Below, one piece after another: positions 1-9,800 of a DNA stretch of 64,000 bases; within the stretch, counting starts at the first letter, position 1; every line of letters starts with the position of its first letter. The position numbers and the translations under genes are program-made. The notes under the pieces were generated by a model. It ran no database searches and was not told the origin of the DNA. It was given only the letters and a program-made list of their open reading frames with translations. The stretch is taken from NCBI RefSeq assembly GCF_001652915.1, contig NZ_BBQI01000092.1:62001-126000 (forward strand). Reading direction: 5' to 3'. The DNA is from Cupriavidus sp. D384 (GTDB lineage: Bacteria; Pseudomonadota; Gammaproteobacteria; Burkholderiales; Burkholderiaceae).

Positions 1-322
1 AGCCCGCGCCCGGGCCGCCGTGCTGCTCGAACGCCTGAACCTGCCGCGCCGCCTGTGGGACCTGCCGCCGGCCACGTTCTCGGGCGGCGAACAGCAGCGC
101 GTGAACATCGCGCGCGGCCTGATCGGCGGTCATCCGATCCTGCTGCTCGACGAGCCGACCGCATCGCTGGATGCCGACAACCGTGCCGTGGTGATCGAGC
201 TGATCCGCGAAGCGCTGGCCGAAGGCCGCGCACTGATCGGCATCTTCCACGACGAAGCCGTACGCGATGCCGTGGCCACGCGCGCCCTGCCGCTGCAGCC
301 GGCCGTGGCGGCCAACGCCTGA
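1..322 (+). CDS. phnL: PhnL, C-P lyase complex ATP-binding protein (3' part)
   Basis: Only the C-terminal half is present; the reading frame enters from the left edge. The visible part has the ABC signature FSGGEQQRVNIARGL, a Walker B LLLDEPTASLD and a switch histidine in IGIFHDE. The D-loop followed by a short tail is typical of PhnL, which belongs to the carbon-phosphorus lyase core machinery for using phosphonates as a phosphorus source. The next gene, 61 bp downstream, is phnM, which is the usual order in phn operons. Other ABC ATPases share these motifs, so the name rests on both the sequence style and the neighbour. Confidence 0.88.
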   Translation, partial: ARARAAVLLERLNLPRRLWDLPPATFSGGEQQRVNIARGLIGGHPILLLDEPTASLDADNRAVVIELIREALAEGRALIGIFHDEAVRDAVATRALPLQPAVAANA

Positions 323-383
323 CACCCGCGCGGCGTCGAAACGCCCCCGACAAACCTGCCCCGAACCTGACACGGAACCGGAC

Positions 384-1592
384 ATGTCCACCACCTACCT
401 GACGCACGCCACGCTGGTCCTGCCCGACCGCGTGCTGCACGACAGCGCCCTGCTGATTGCCGACGGCCAGATCGCCGCCATCGAACCCGCATCGGCCCCG
501 GCCGACGCCAACGTGATCGACCTGCGCGGCCATACCGTGATGCCTGGCCTGATCGACGTGCATTGCGACGCCATCGAGAAGGAAGCCGAACCACGCGCCA
601 ACGTGCTGTTCCCGCTCGACTTTGCCGTGGCACAAGTCGATCGCCGCAATGCCGCCGCCGGTATCACCACCCCGTACCACGCGCTGTCGTTCGCCAGCAA
701 CCAGTTTGGCGTGCGCAACAACGACACCGCCGCCACGCTGGTGCGCGCCGTGGCCGAGTATCGCAAGCACAGCCTGGTCGACAACCGCATCCACTGCCGC
801 TACGAAGTCACCGACGCGGCCGCCGTGCCGGTGCTGGAAATGCTGATGGCCGAGGGCGTGGTCGACCTGCTGTCGGTCATGGACCACTCGCCCGGCCAGG
901 GTCAGTTCAAGACGCTCGATGCCTACCTGTCGTACATGATGGGCAACCACGGCATGAGCCGCGACGAAGCTGCCGACGCCGCCGCCAAAAAGACAGCCGA
1001 ACTGGACGGCGCCACCGAGCGCGTCAACCGCCTGGTCTCGAAGGCGCACGCGCTGGGCGTACCTACTGCCAGCCATGACGACGATTCTCCGCAGCGTATC
1101 GCCGCCATGCATGCCCTGGGGGTACGCATGAGCGAGTTTCCGATCAACCTGGAGACGGCGCGGGCGGCCGCCACGCACGCGCTGCCAACCATCCTGGGCG
1201 CGCCGAATGTGCTGCGCGGCAAGAGCCAGAGCGGCTCGATGCGCGCCATCGATGCGATCCACGCCGGCGTCGGCAACATCCTCTGCTCGGACTACCAGCC
1301 GTCCACACTGATCGCGGCAGCGTTCGCCGCCGCGCGCCTGGCCGGGTTGCCCCTCAACGAGGCGCTGGCTCTGGTCAGTGCCAATCCGGCCGACGCCTGC
1401 CTGCTCGACGATCGTGGCCGCCTGCTGCCCGGCAAGCGTGCCGACGTGATCGCCGTAGCCAGCGTGGCGGGCCAGCCGCTGGTCACGCATACGTGGTCAG
1501 CCGGCCGCCTGGTGTTTGCCGCCGGCTATCCGGCCGTGCAACATGCGGGGCATCACATCGAACCACGCGCCACGCTGCAGGCCGTGGCGTAA
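384..1592 (+). CDS. phnM: PhnM, ribose 1-methylphosphonate 5-triphosphate diphosphatase
   Basis: 402 residues, the usual size for PhnM. The enzyme removes diphosphate from alpha-D-ribose 1-methylphosphonate 5-triphosphate before C-P bond cleavage. It has an amidohydrolase fold: an N-terminal beta domain, then PGLIDVHCDAIEKE, which holds the metal-binding His and Asp, then SHDDDSP near residue 230 and a C-terminal NPADACLLDDRGRLLPGKRADVI stretch typical of amidohydrolases. The ATG at 384 matches the family N-terminus (STTYLTHATLVLPD); the open frame extends upstream but overlaps phnL. A strong terminator follows, so this is probably the last gene of the phn operon. Confidence 0.93.
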   Translation: MSTTYLTHATLVLPDRVLHDSALLIADGQIAAIEPASAPADANVIDLRGHTVMPGLIDVHCDAIEKEAEPRANVLFPLDFAVAQVDRRNAAAGITTPYHALSFASNQFGVRNNDTAATLVRAVAEYRKHSLVDNRIHCRYEVTDAAAVPVLEMLMAEGVVDLLSVMDHSPGQGQFKTLDAYLSYMMGNHGMSRDEAADAAAKKTAELDGATERVNRLVSKAHALGVPTASHDDDSPQRIAAMHALGVRMSEFPINLETARAAATHALPTILGAPNVLRGKSQSGSMRAIDAIHAGVGNILCSDYQPSTLIAAAFAAARLAGLPLNEALALVSANPADACLLDDRGRLLPGKRADVIAVASVAGQPLVTHTWSAGRLVFAAGYPAVQHAGHHIEPRATLQAVA

Positions 1593-1635
1593 CGGCGGCG
1601 ACCGCGCCGTCAAACGCACGTTCGGCACGCTGAGC

Positions 1636-1681
1636 AAAAGAAATGGCCGCGCATCGGCTCCGGTGCGCGGCCACATCTTTT
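1636..1681 (+). terminator. Rho-independent terminator of the phn operon
   Basis: A perfect 9-bp stem, GGCCGCGCA (1645-1653) with TGCGCGGCC (1664-1672), is flanked by AAAAGA on the left and TCTTTT on the right. The flanks extend the pairing and supply the T-run. It lies 44 bp after the phnM stop and reads well in both directions. Confidence 0.85.
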
Positions 1682-1796
1682 GAGCATAGGCGCTATTGCG
1701 GCGACCCGCACGCTAGGACTAGTCCCCATCACTGGCGGCTGGCCTTTGCACCGCTATCCCCTACATTGAAGGTGAAGGTGGCGGGAAGGGGTCGAC

Positions 1797-2324
1797 ATGA
1801 CGTCAATGCGAATCACTATGCCAGCGGTGCTGGCTGTTTTTTTATGCGCGGGATGCGCGGACCTGTTGCCGCAGAAGACCGATCGATCGCCGCCCCTGGC
1901 GGGCCCGCAGGTCAACGCCGACACAACCTACCCGCCCGCTCCGCAGGCGCGTCCCACGCCGATTCCCGCGCACGAGATCAACATGACGGGCACCTGCAGG
2001 CGCACCGAGGAAGACGGCTTCCGTGAGGATGCCGTGGTTCGCGTGGCGCACAATGCCGTGCAGACGCTGACCTGGAAACTGTGGGTGTCGCGCAAGGGCT
2101 CGTGCCACTTCGACCTGGAGGAATTCAAGCAGGTACAGCAGACGCCCCACATCGAACTGCATGCCATCGATGGCAGCGGCTGCAAGCTGATGGTGTGGCA
2201 GGACCCGCGCCGCATCACGCTGGCCCACGCCAGGTGCGAGAAGCACTGCACGCCGGGGATCTACGAGCAGGCGTGGCCGGTGCTGTTCGATCCACGCAAC
2301 GGCGACTGCGCGCAGATCCGCTGA
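1797..2324 (+). CDS. Putative lipoprotein of unknown function
   Basis: 175 residues. The N-terminus has a hydrophobic stretch ending in a lipobox-like LCAGC about 20 residues in, so the mature protein should be lipid-anchored at a cysteine. A Pro-rich linker follows (QARPTPIPAHEINMTG), then a cysteine-containing globular part with four to five Cys (GTCRRTE, GSCHFDLEEF, GSGCKLMVW, ARCEKHCTPG, NGDCAQIR), which suggests disulfides in the periplasm. A purine-rich AAGGGG sits about 7 bp before the ATG at 1797; ATG 1806 is an alternative start. No family is recognised. Confidence 0.8.
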   Translation: MTSMRITMPAVLAVFLCAGCADLLPQKTDRSPPLAGPQVNADTTYPPAPQARPTPIPAHEINMTGTCRRTEEDGFREDAVVRVAHNAVQTLTWKLWVSRKGSCHFDLEEFKQVQQTPHIELHAIDGSGCKLMVWQDPRRITLAHARCEKHCTPGIYEQAWPVLFDPRNGDCAQIR

Positions 2325-2353
2325 ACGTCCCGGCCCTGCCCGGCCCGGCCAGC

Positions 2354-2959
2354 CTACTTTGCCTTCGGCACGCGTCCCATCAGGAAGAACTCGTCGTTCG
2401 GGCGCATGCCGATGGTGTTTGCCATACGGTTCGACAAGCCGAAGAACGCCGTGATGGCGGCGATATCCCACGCGTCCTCGTCGTCGAAACCGTGCGCGCG
2501 CAGCGCGTCGAAATCGGCCTCGCCGATCATATGCGACGCCTCGCAGACCTTCATCGCGAAATCGAGCATGGCGCGCTGGCGCGGGGCGATATCGGCCTTG
2601 CGATAGTTGATCGCCACCTGGTCGGCCACCAGCGGCTTCTTTTCGTAGATGCGCAGGATGGCGCCGTGGGCCACCACGCAGTACAGGCACTGGTTGGCGC
2701 CAGACGTCGCCACCACGATCATCTCGCGGTCGCCCTTGGTCAGGTTGCCGGTCTCCTTGAGCATCAGGGCGTCGTGGTACGCAAAGAAGGCCCGGCATTC
2801 GTCAGGCCGGTGCGCCAGCGCCAGAAAGACATTGGGCACGAATCCGGCCTTTTCCTGCACTTCCAGTACACGCTGGCGAAGATCGTCAGGCAGCCCGGCA
2901 ATCTCCGGAACGGGATAGCGGCTGACAGGTGGACGGGTGGACGGTGATGCCTGGGTCAT
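2354..2959 (-). CDS. AhpD-like peroxidase-related protein (carboxymuconolactone decarboxylase fold)
   Basis: 201 residues. The core motif EMIVVATSGANQCLYCVVAHG contains the E-x(11)-CxxC-xxx-H pattern of AhpD-like alkylhydroperoxidases, in which the two Cys and the His form the peroxidatic site. The length and the C-terminal NRMANTIGMRPNDEFFLMGR match the 'uncharacterised peroxidase-related enzyme' family. The ATG at 2959 is preceded by GGAGGAGA at good spacing, so the in-frame extension upstream is not used. It stands alone between two oppositely placed units. The substrate is unknown; an antioxidant role is inferred from the family. Confidence 0.85.
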   Translation of the reverse strand: MTQASPSTRPPVSRYPVPEIAGLPDDLRQRVLEVQEKAGFVPNVFLALAHRPDECRAFFAYHDALMLKETGNLTKGDREMIVVATSGANQCLYCVVAHGAILRIYEKKPLVADQVAINYRKADIAPRQRAMLDFAMKVCEASHMIGEADFDALRAHGFDDEDAWDIAAITAFFGLSNRMANTIGMRPNDEFFLMGRVPKAK

Positions 2960-3053
2960 GTCTGTCTCCTCCGGGTATATGTCCCGTGTGTGTACATGCC
3001 CGGCCATGGCGGGGCGCCATGGCCGTCAAAGCCATCGCAATCGACTCGGCAGC

Positions 3054-4823
3054 TTATTCCGCCGCCGTGGCGAACTGGATCCGGTGCAGGCCGGCGTACA
3101 GCCCGTTGGCCGCCAGCAGCGCGCCGTGGCTGCCCGATTCCGCCACGCGACCGTGCTCCAGCACCACGATGCGGTCGGCGTTTTCGATCGTGGACAGGCG
3201 GTGCGCAATGACCAGCGTGGTACGGCCCACCATCAGTGACTCCAGCGCCGCCTGCACCTGGCGTTCCGATTCGGAGTCGAGCGCCGACGTGGCTTCGTCC
3301 AGGATCAGGATCGGGGCGTCCTTGTAGATCGCCCGCGCAATCGCCAGACGCTGGCGCTGGCCGCCCGACAGCTTCATGCCATTGTCGCCAATATTGGTCT
3401 CCAGCCCTTCGGGCAGGCCCTTGACCACATCGGTCAGGTACGCGGCCGCCAGCGCGCGCTCGACACGCGCCATGTCGATCTTCTCGCGCGGATGTACGCC
3501 ATAGGCCACATTGGCGGCCACCGTATCGTTGAACAGCACCACATCCTGGCTCACGAACGCGATCTGGCGGCGCAGGTCGTTCAGGCCGAACTCGCCGATC
3601 GGCTTGCCATCGAGCATGATGCGGCCTTCGGTCGGGTCGAAGAAGCGCGGCAGCAGGTTCACCAGCGTGGTCTTGCCACTGCCCGACGGGCCCACCAGCG
3701 CCACCACCTCGCCCGGTGCGGCATGGAAGCTCACACGGTTCAGCGCCGGGCGTGCGGCATCGCCATAGCGGAAGCCGACGTTCTCGAACGCCAGTTCGCC
3801 CCGTGCGCGATCCAGCGGCAGACCGCCGGTCTGCGGCTCGATCGGCTCGTCGATCAGCCCGAAGATCATTTCGGCGGCGGTCAGGCCACGCTGCAGCGGC
3901 TGGTTCAGGTCGGTCAGGTGCTTGAGCGGTGAAATCAGCAGCAGCATCGCCATCACGAAGCCGGTAAATCCGCCAATGGTGGTCTGGTTGCCCTGCGCCT
4001 GGATCATCGCGATGGTCAGGATCACCGACAGCGCCAGCGACGCCAGGAACGCCGTCACCGGCTGGTTCAGGCCCCCGGCCACGGCCATGCGCATCGAATA
4101 GCCGCGCAGGCGCTCGGCCATCGTGGCAAACCGCGCAGTCTCGTATTCCTCGCCACCATGCAGCTTGACGACCTTGTAGCCACCGGCCGCCTCTTCCACC
4201 ACGTAGGCCGCGGTGTTGGTCAGCGCCTGGTGCTCGCGGTTCAGGCGGCGCAGGCGGCGATTCACCTTCGACATCACGAAGCCGATGGTCGGCAGCAGCA
4301 CCGCCACCACCAGCGTCAGGCGCCAGTTGGTGTAGAACAGGTACACCAGCAGCGCCAGCACGGTCAGCGAATCGCGCACCAGCGTGATCAGCACGCCGGT
4401 CAGGATCTGCATGACCTGGTTGACCTCGAAAATCACGGCGTTGATCAGCGATGCGGCGGTATTGCGGTGATAGAACAGCGCCGGGGCATGCAGCATGCGT
4501 TCGAACATCTGCATGCGCATCTTCAGCAGCACCTTGTTCGAGATCAGCGACAGCAGGTACCCCGACGCGAACTGGGCCACGCCACGCACCAGCGCCACGC
4601 CCACCAGCAGCGCCGGCACATGCCAGAGCTTGCCGGCGTAGCTGCCGCCGAAGCCCTTGTCGAGCAGGTCGTTGACAACCTTCGGGATAATGCCCTCGCT
4701 GGCCGCCACGAGTGCCATGGCAAGAATCGCCAGCACGAAATTGCGCATCTCGGGCTTCAGGTATCCCCAGACGCGCTTGAGGGTGTCGGATTCCTGGGGC
4801 GTTTGCTTTTTGCTGTCTTTCAC
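3054..4823 (-). CDS. msbA: MsbA, lipid A export ABC transporter
   Basis: 589 residues: an N-terminal six-helix transmembrane domain to about residue 310, then a nucleotide-binding domain. Visible motifs are Walker A GPSGSGKTTL, signature LSGGQRQRLAIARAI, Walker B ILILDEATSALD and switch IAHRLSTI. The domain order is that of half-transporters that flip lipid A-core across the inner membrane. The start is taken as GTG 4823 with GTGGAG upstream; a longer frame reaches 4904 but would run up against the divergent glycosyltransferase start. The neighbours are lipopolysaccharide-type glycosyltransferases, which supports the assignment over a drug exporter. Confidence 0.9.
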   Translation of the reverse strand: MKDSKKQTPQESDTLKRVWGYLKPEMRNFVLAILAMALVAASEGIIPKVVNDLLDKGFGGSYAGKLWHVPALLVGVALVRGVAQFASGYLLSLISNKVLLKMRMQMFERMLHAPALFYHRNTAASLINAVIFEVNQVMQILTGVLITLVRDSLTVLALLVYLFYTNWRLTLVVAVLLPTIGFVMSKVNRRLRRLNREHQALTNTAAYVVEEAAGGYKVVKLHGGEEYETARFATMAERLRGYSMRMAVAGGLNQPVTAFLASLALSVILTIAMIQAQGNQTTIGGFTGFVMAMLLLISPLKHLTDLNQPLQRGLTAAEMIFGLIDEPIEPQTGGLPLDRARGELAFENVGFRYGDAARPALNRVSFHAAPGEVVALVGPSGSGKTTLVNLLPRFFDPTEGRIMLDGKPIGEFGLNDLRRQIAFVSQDVVLFNDTVAANVAYGVHPREKIDMARVERALAAAYLTDVVKGLPEGLETNIGDNGMKLSGGQRQRLAIARAIYKDAPILILDEATSALDSESERQVQAALESLMVGRTTLVIAHRLSTIENADRIVVLEHGRVAESGSHGALLAANGLYAGLHRIQFATAAE

Positions 4824-4906
4824 GTTGGCTCCACTTGCCGATCGGGGCCCGCGCCGACTGCCGCTAGAATGGCGGGCAAATCCGGTCTGCGGGATCCATC
4901 GCAAGC

Positions 4907-5683
4907 ATGTCTATGAAAATCTCTGTCGTACTGATTACAAAGAACGAGGCACACAATATCCGGGACTGCCTCGAAAGCGTCTCCTGGTGCGACCGCGCGA
5001 TTATAGTGGACTCCGGCAGCACGGACGGCACGCTGGAGATTGCCCGCTCCATGGGTGCCGAAGTCCATGAAACGGCAACCTGGCCCGGCTTCGGCCCCCA
5101 GAAAAACCTCGCCCTGTCCAAGGTCCAGAGCGAATGGGTGCTGTCGATCGACGCCGACGAGCGCGTCACGCCCGCATTGCGCGACGAAATCCTGGCGGCC
5201 ATCGACTCCGGCCGTGCCGACGCCTACGACATGCCGCGCCTGTCGCGCTTCTGCGGCCGCTTCATGCGCCACAGCGGCTGGTACCCCGACCGCCTGACCC
5301 GCGTGTTCCGCACCGGCCGCGCCCGATTCACCGACGATATCGTCCACGAGAACGTGGTCACCGACGGGCCGATCGGCCATCTGCAAACCCCGCTGCTGCA
5401 CTACACCTACGACGATTTCTCGCAGGTGCTGCGCAAGATCGACCAGTACTCCACGCTGGGCGCCCGGCAGGCATTCCAGCGCGGCAAGCGCGCCACGGTG
5501 TTCAGCGCCTGGACGCATGGCAGCTGGGCGTTCCTGCGCACCTGGCTGCTGCGCCGCGGCTTTCTCGACGGCCCGCAAGGGCTGGCGGTTGCGCTGATGA
5601 ATGGCCAGGCCAGCTATTACAAGTACATCAAGCTCTGGCTGTTGCAGCAGCAGGCGAAACGTCCGCCTGCGTCAGCCGACTGA
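4907..5683 (+). CDS. Family 2 glycosyltransferase, WaaE/LgtF-like
   Basis: 258 residues. It starts SMKISVVLITKNEAHNIRDCLESVSW, a GT-A nucleotide-binding strand. DSGSTDGT and VLSIDADERVTP (the DxD-type metal site) follow, then PRLSRFCGRFMRHSGWYPD, which is typical of the WaaE/KdtX group that adds a sugar to the lipopolysaccharide inner core. It diverges from msbA with only 83 bp between starts. Its 3' end overlaps the convergent family 4 glycosyltransferase by 56 bp. The sugar and acceptor cannot be read from the sequence. Confidence 0.85.
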   Translation: MSMKISVVLITKNEAHNIRDCLESVSWCDRAIIVDSGSTDGTLEIARSMGAEVHETATWPGFGPQKNLALSKVQSEWVLSIDADERVTPALRDEILAAIDSGRADAYDMPRLSRFCGRFMRHSGWYPDRLTRVFRTGRARFTDDIVHENVVTDGPIGHLQTPLLHYTYDDFSQVLRKIDQYSTLGARQAFQRGKRATVFSAWTHGSWAFLRTWLLRRGFLDGPQGLAVALMNGQASYYKYIKLWLLQQQAKRPPASAD

Positions 5684-6854
5684 CCAGCGCGCCGAACGCC
5701 TGACCCGTGGGGCCGAAGCCCATCTGTTCGATGTGGCGGGCGGCGTGGGTCAGCAGCGTCTGGCGTAATGCGGCATCCTGCAGGCCACTGCGGATCGCCC
5801 CGGCAAGCCCTTCCACATCGCCCACCGGCACCAGCAGTCCCGCGCGGCCATCGTCAAGAATCTCGCGAGGGCCGGTCGGACAGTCGGTGCTCACCACCAC
5901 CTGCCCCACCGCCAGCCCTTCCAGCAACACGTTGGGCAGCCCTTCCATCTTCGAACTGAACGCCATCAGGCGGGCCTGGCGAATCCACGCATAGGGATTG
6001 GACTGGAAACCCGCGAACGTCACGCGATCGGCCAGTCCCAGCGATTTCGCCAGCGCTTCGAGTTTGGGCCTGGACGCGCCATCGCCCACCAGCACCAGCC
6101 GCTCGCCAATACCCTGCTCGACCAGCCGCGCATAGGCATGCAGCAGCGACGTAAAGTCCTTCTGGCTTTCCTCCAGCCGCCCCACCGAGACGATGAACGG
6201 CTCGGCCGGCACCAGCCCAGGCTCCAGCGGCTGCGCGGCCCGGGCGCGAATACTGTCGAGGTCGATGGCGTTATACAGGCGCACCAGCCGGGACGCTGCA
6301 TCTGGCATCAGTTCACGGGCGTCGGCCAGCATGCTGTCCGTGAGCATGACCACCGCGTCGTAATCCACCTTGCATTGGTGCCGCAGCTTGCGCAGCTTGC
6401 GCCCATGCCCGCGCGCCAGGTGCGCCACGCTGAAATGCTGGTAGCCGATCATCGGCACGGGCAGCGGCCCGGTAATGCGCGACAGCGACATGTCGTAGTC
6501 CACGACCATGTCGAACCCGCCTTGCTCCAGGATCTTCATGAAGCGGCGCCTGACCACCGGCTTGCGCACCGGTGGCAGCAGCACTTCCTCGTAGATCTTG
6601 CCCAGCACGCCCAGCTTGCGCTGTTTCTTGAGCTGACGGCAATGCGACAGCCAGCGCTCGGGGGCCAGCACATGGACTTCCACGCTGGCCGGCAGCCGGG
6701 CACGGAAATGCGACGCCAGTTCCGGCGAGGGGTAGGTGACCGTCAGCGCCAGGTCGAACCGGTCCTGCAGCGACGTCAGCAGCGAGACCAGAGACGTCTC
6801 GATGCCGCCGTGCAGGAAATGCGTGACGTGAAACAGGATCCGTTGCCTGCGCAT
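5628..6854 (-). CDS. Family 4 glycosyltransferase
   Basis: About 408 residues. The N-terminus RRQRILFHVTHFLHGGIETSL is the first GT-B strand and glycine-rich loop. The C-terminal domain has FIVSVGRLEESQKDF and the EGLPNVLLEGLAVGQVVVSTDCPTGPREIL segment with the E-x7-E pattern of retaining GT4 enzymes. It probably acts on lipopolysaccharide or another surface glycan, given msbA and the WaaE-like gene beside it. The start is not certain: ATG 6854 fits the domain edge, while ATG 6878 would overlap the dnaE stop by a few bases, so the two genes are probably translationally coupled. The 3' end overlaps the convergent gene by 56 bp. Confidence 0.85.
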   Translation of the reverse strand: MRRQRILFHVTHFLHGGIETSLVSLLTSLQDRFDLALTVTYPSPELASHFRARLPASVEVHVLAPERWLSHCRQLKKQRKLGVLGKIYEEVLLPPVRKPVVRRRFMKILEQGGFDMVVDYDMSLSRITGPLPVPMIGYQHFSVAHLARGHGRKLRKLRHQCKVDYDAVVMLTDSMLADARELMPDAASRLVRLYNAIDLDSIRARAAQPLEPGLVPAEPFIVSVGRLEESQKDFTSLLHAYARLVEQGIGERLVLVGDGASRPKLEALAKSLGLADRVTFAGFQSNPYAWIRQARLMAFSSKMEGLPNVLLEGLAVGQVVVSTDCPTGPREILDDGRAGLLVPVGDVEGLAGAIRSGLQDAALRQTLLTHAARHIEQMGFGPTGQAFGALVSRLTQADVSPAAATARA

Positions 6855-6870
6855 GCCCGTCGCCACTCGC

Positions 6871-9800
6871 TCAGGCATAAAGCACGCGCACGCTGTCGCC
6901 CAGCGCATCGCGCAGGGTCGTCAGTGCTTCCTCGGAAGGCGTGATCTGCCACTGGTCGCCCAACGTCGCCTCACACTGGGCCGACTTGTTGACGTAGCGA
7001 ATGCGTACCGGCACGCCCGGCACCTGGGCCACATTGGCCAGGAACGGCGTCAGCAGTTCACGCAGGCGTTCGGTGGACGCATTGCCGTTGAAGCCCAGGC
7101 ACACCGCGTCGGCATAGCGGGCGCGGGCGGTCACCAGATCCATCACCGACTCGGCCGTGAAGCGCACGCCGCCCGTGAACGTGTCGTGCCGCGCGTTGCC
7201 CTGGGCGATGATCAGCTCGTCCTCGCGGAACATGTGGCGATTGGCATCGTACAGTTCGTTGAACACCGTCATTTCGATCTGGGCCGTACCATCGTCGATC
7301 ATGACGATGATCAGCTTGCCTCGCTGGGTCATCTGCGTGCGAACACCCATGATGACCCCGGCAACCACCTTGCCGCGCACGTCGCGGCCGTAGCCGCCAC
7401 CGTTGCCCTGCACTTCCTTTTCCAGCGCGCCCAGCGTGCCCTTCACGAACTTGCGTACCTCGTCGCGCGAGGCATCGAACAGGTGGCCCGAGAAGTAGTA
7501 ACCCAGCGCCTGCTTTTCTTCCTGCAGCGTGCGCTTGGCCGTCCAGCGCGGCTCGTCGATCAGCGCCGGACGATGGGCGTCGCCCGCATCGTCCATGAGA
7601 TCGAACAGCGACACCTGGTTGGCCGACTCGGCCTTCTGTTCGGCCGCTTCCATCGCGATCGACACAGAGGCCAGCAGCTGCGCGCGGTTGTCGTTGAGGC
7701 TGTCGAACGCGCCGGCGCGGATCAGCGCCTCGATCGTGCGCCGGTTGACCTGGCGACGATCCACCCGTTCGCAGAAATCGAACAGGTCCGCAAACGGTTT
7801 TTCCTCGCGGGCACGCAGGATGTCCTCGATGGCGCCCTGGCCCGACCCCTTGATGCCACCCAGGCCATAGCGGATGGTCCTGGCATCGGTTGGCGCAAAG
7901 CGGTATTCGCTGGCATTGACGTCCGGCGGCAGGACCTCGATCTTGTTCAGGCGGCAATCCTCGTAGAGGATCTTCACCTTGTCCGTGTCATCCATGGCGA
8001 GCGACATGTTGGCTGCCATGAATTCGGCCGGATGGTGCGCCTTGAGCCATGCCGTGTAGTACGCCAGCAGCGCATAGGCGGCCGCGTGCGACTTGTTGAA
8101 GCCGTAGCCCGCGAACTTTTCCATCAGGTCGAAGATGTCATCGGCCTGCTGCGAACTCAGACCGTTCTTGTCGGCACCCTCGCGGAACAGCTCGCGGTGC
8201 TTGGCCATTTCCTCGGCCTTCTTCTTGCCCATGGCCCGGCGCAGCAAGTCGGCGCCGCCCAGCGAGTAGCCGCCGATGATCTGCGCCATCTGCATCACCT
8301 GCTCCTGGTAGACCATGATGCCGTAGGTCTCCTTGAGCACCGGCTCGACGCGCGGATCCGGATATTCCACCTTCTCGCGGCCGTGCTTGCGGGCACAGAA
8401 GCTTGGGATCAGGTCCATCGGGCCCGGACGGTAGAGCGCCACCAGCGCGATGATGTCCTCGAAACGGTCGGGCTTGGCGTCCTTGAGCATGCCCTGCATG
8501 CCGCGGCTTTCCAGCTGGAACACCGCCACCGTGTTGGCGCTCTTGAGGATCTCGAACGCGGGGCCGTCGTCCAGCGGGATCTGGCTGCAGTTCCAGTCGG
8601 TCTTGCTCGGGTCCAGCCGGCGGATATAGCGCTCGGCCCAGTCCAGGATCGTCAGCGTGGTCAGGCCCAGAAAGTCGAACTTGACCAGGCCGGCCGCTTC
8701 CACGTCGTCCTTGTCGTACTGGCTTACCACACCGCTCATGCCGTCGGTGCCCTGGGTGTAGAGCGGGCAGAAATCGGTCAGGCGTCCCGGCGCGATCAGT
8801 ACGCCGCCGGCGTGCATGCCGACGTTACGCGTCATGCCTTCCACGCGCTGGGCAAGCTCCAGCAACTGGCGCACTTCCTCCTCGTTGCGCTCGCGCTCGG
8901 CCAGCGCAGGCTCTTCCTTCTTGGCTTCCTCCAGCGTCACCAGCTTGCCTGGCTTGAACGGAATCAGCTTGGCCACGCTGTCGACAAAGCCATAGCCCAG
9001 GTCCAGCACACGGCCCACGTCGCGCACCGCCGCCTTGGCGGCCATCGTGCCGAACGTGGCGATCTGCGAGACGGCCTCCTTGCCGTACTTTTCCTTCACG
9101 TACGTGATCACGCGATCGCGGCCGTGCTGGCAGAAGTCGATGTCGAAGTCGGGCATCGAGACCCGCTCCGGATTCAGGAAACGCTCGAACAGCAGCGCGT
9201 ACTTGAGCGGATCGAGATCGGTAATGCCCAGCGCGTAGGCCACCAGCGAACCGGCGCCCGAACCCCGGCCCGGCCCCACCGGCACGCCGTTGTTCTTGGC
9301 CCAGTTGATAAAGTCCGCCACGATCAGGAAGTAGCCCGGGAAGCCCATCTTGATGATGGTGCCGGTCTCGAATTCGAGTCGTGCGTAGTATGCGGCGCGC
9401 TTGCCCTCGCGCTCGGCCTCGTCGGGGAACAGCACGACAAGGCGCTTTTCCAGGCCGTCCTTCGCCATGAACACGAGGTAGTCGTCCAGCGACATGCCAT
9501 CGGGCGTCGGGAACAGCGGCAGGCGTGGCTTGCCCAGTTCCAGCGTCAGGTTGCAGCGCTTGGCGATCTCGACCGAATTCTGCAGCGCCGACGGGATGTC
9601 GGCGAACAGCGCGCACATCTCGTCCTGCGTCTTGAAGTACTGGTCGGTCGTGAACTTGCGCGTGCGGCGCGGATTCGCCAGCAGTTCGCCCTCGGCGATG
9701 CAGACGCGCGCCTCGTGCGCGGTGAAGTCGTCCGGCGTCATGAACTGCACCGGGTGTGTCGCCACCACCGGCAGTTGCAGCGCGGCAGCCAGCTGCACGG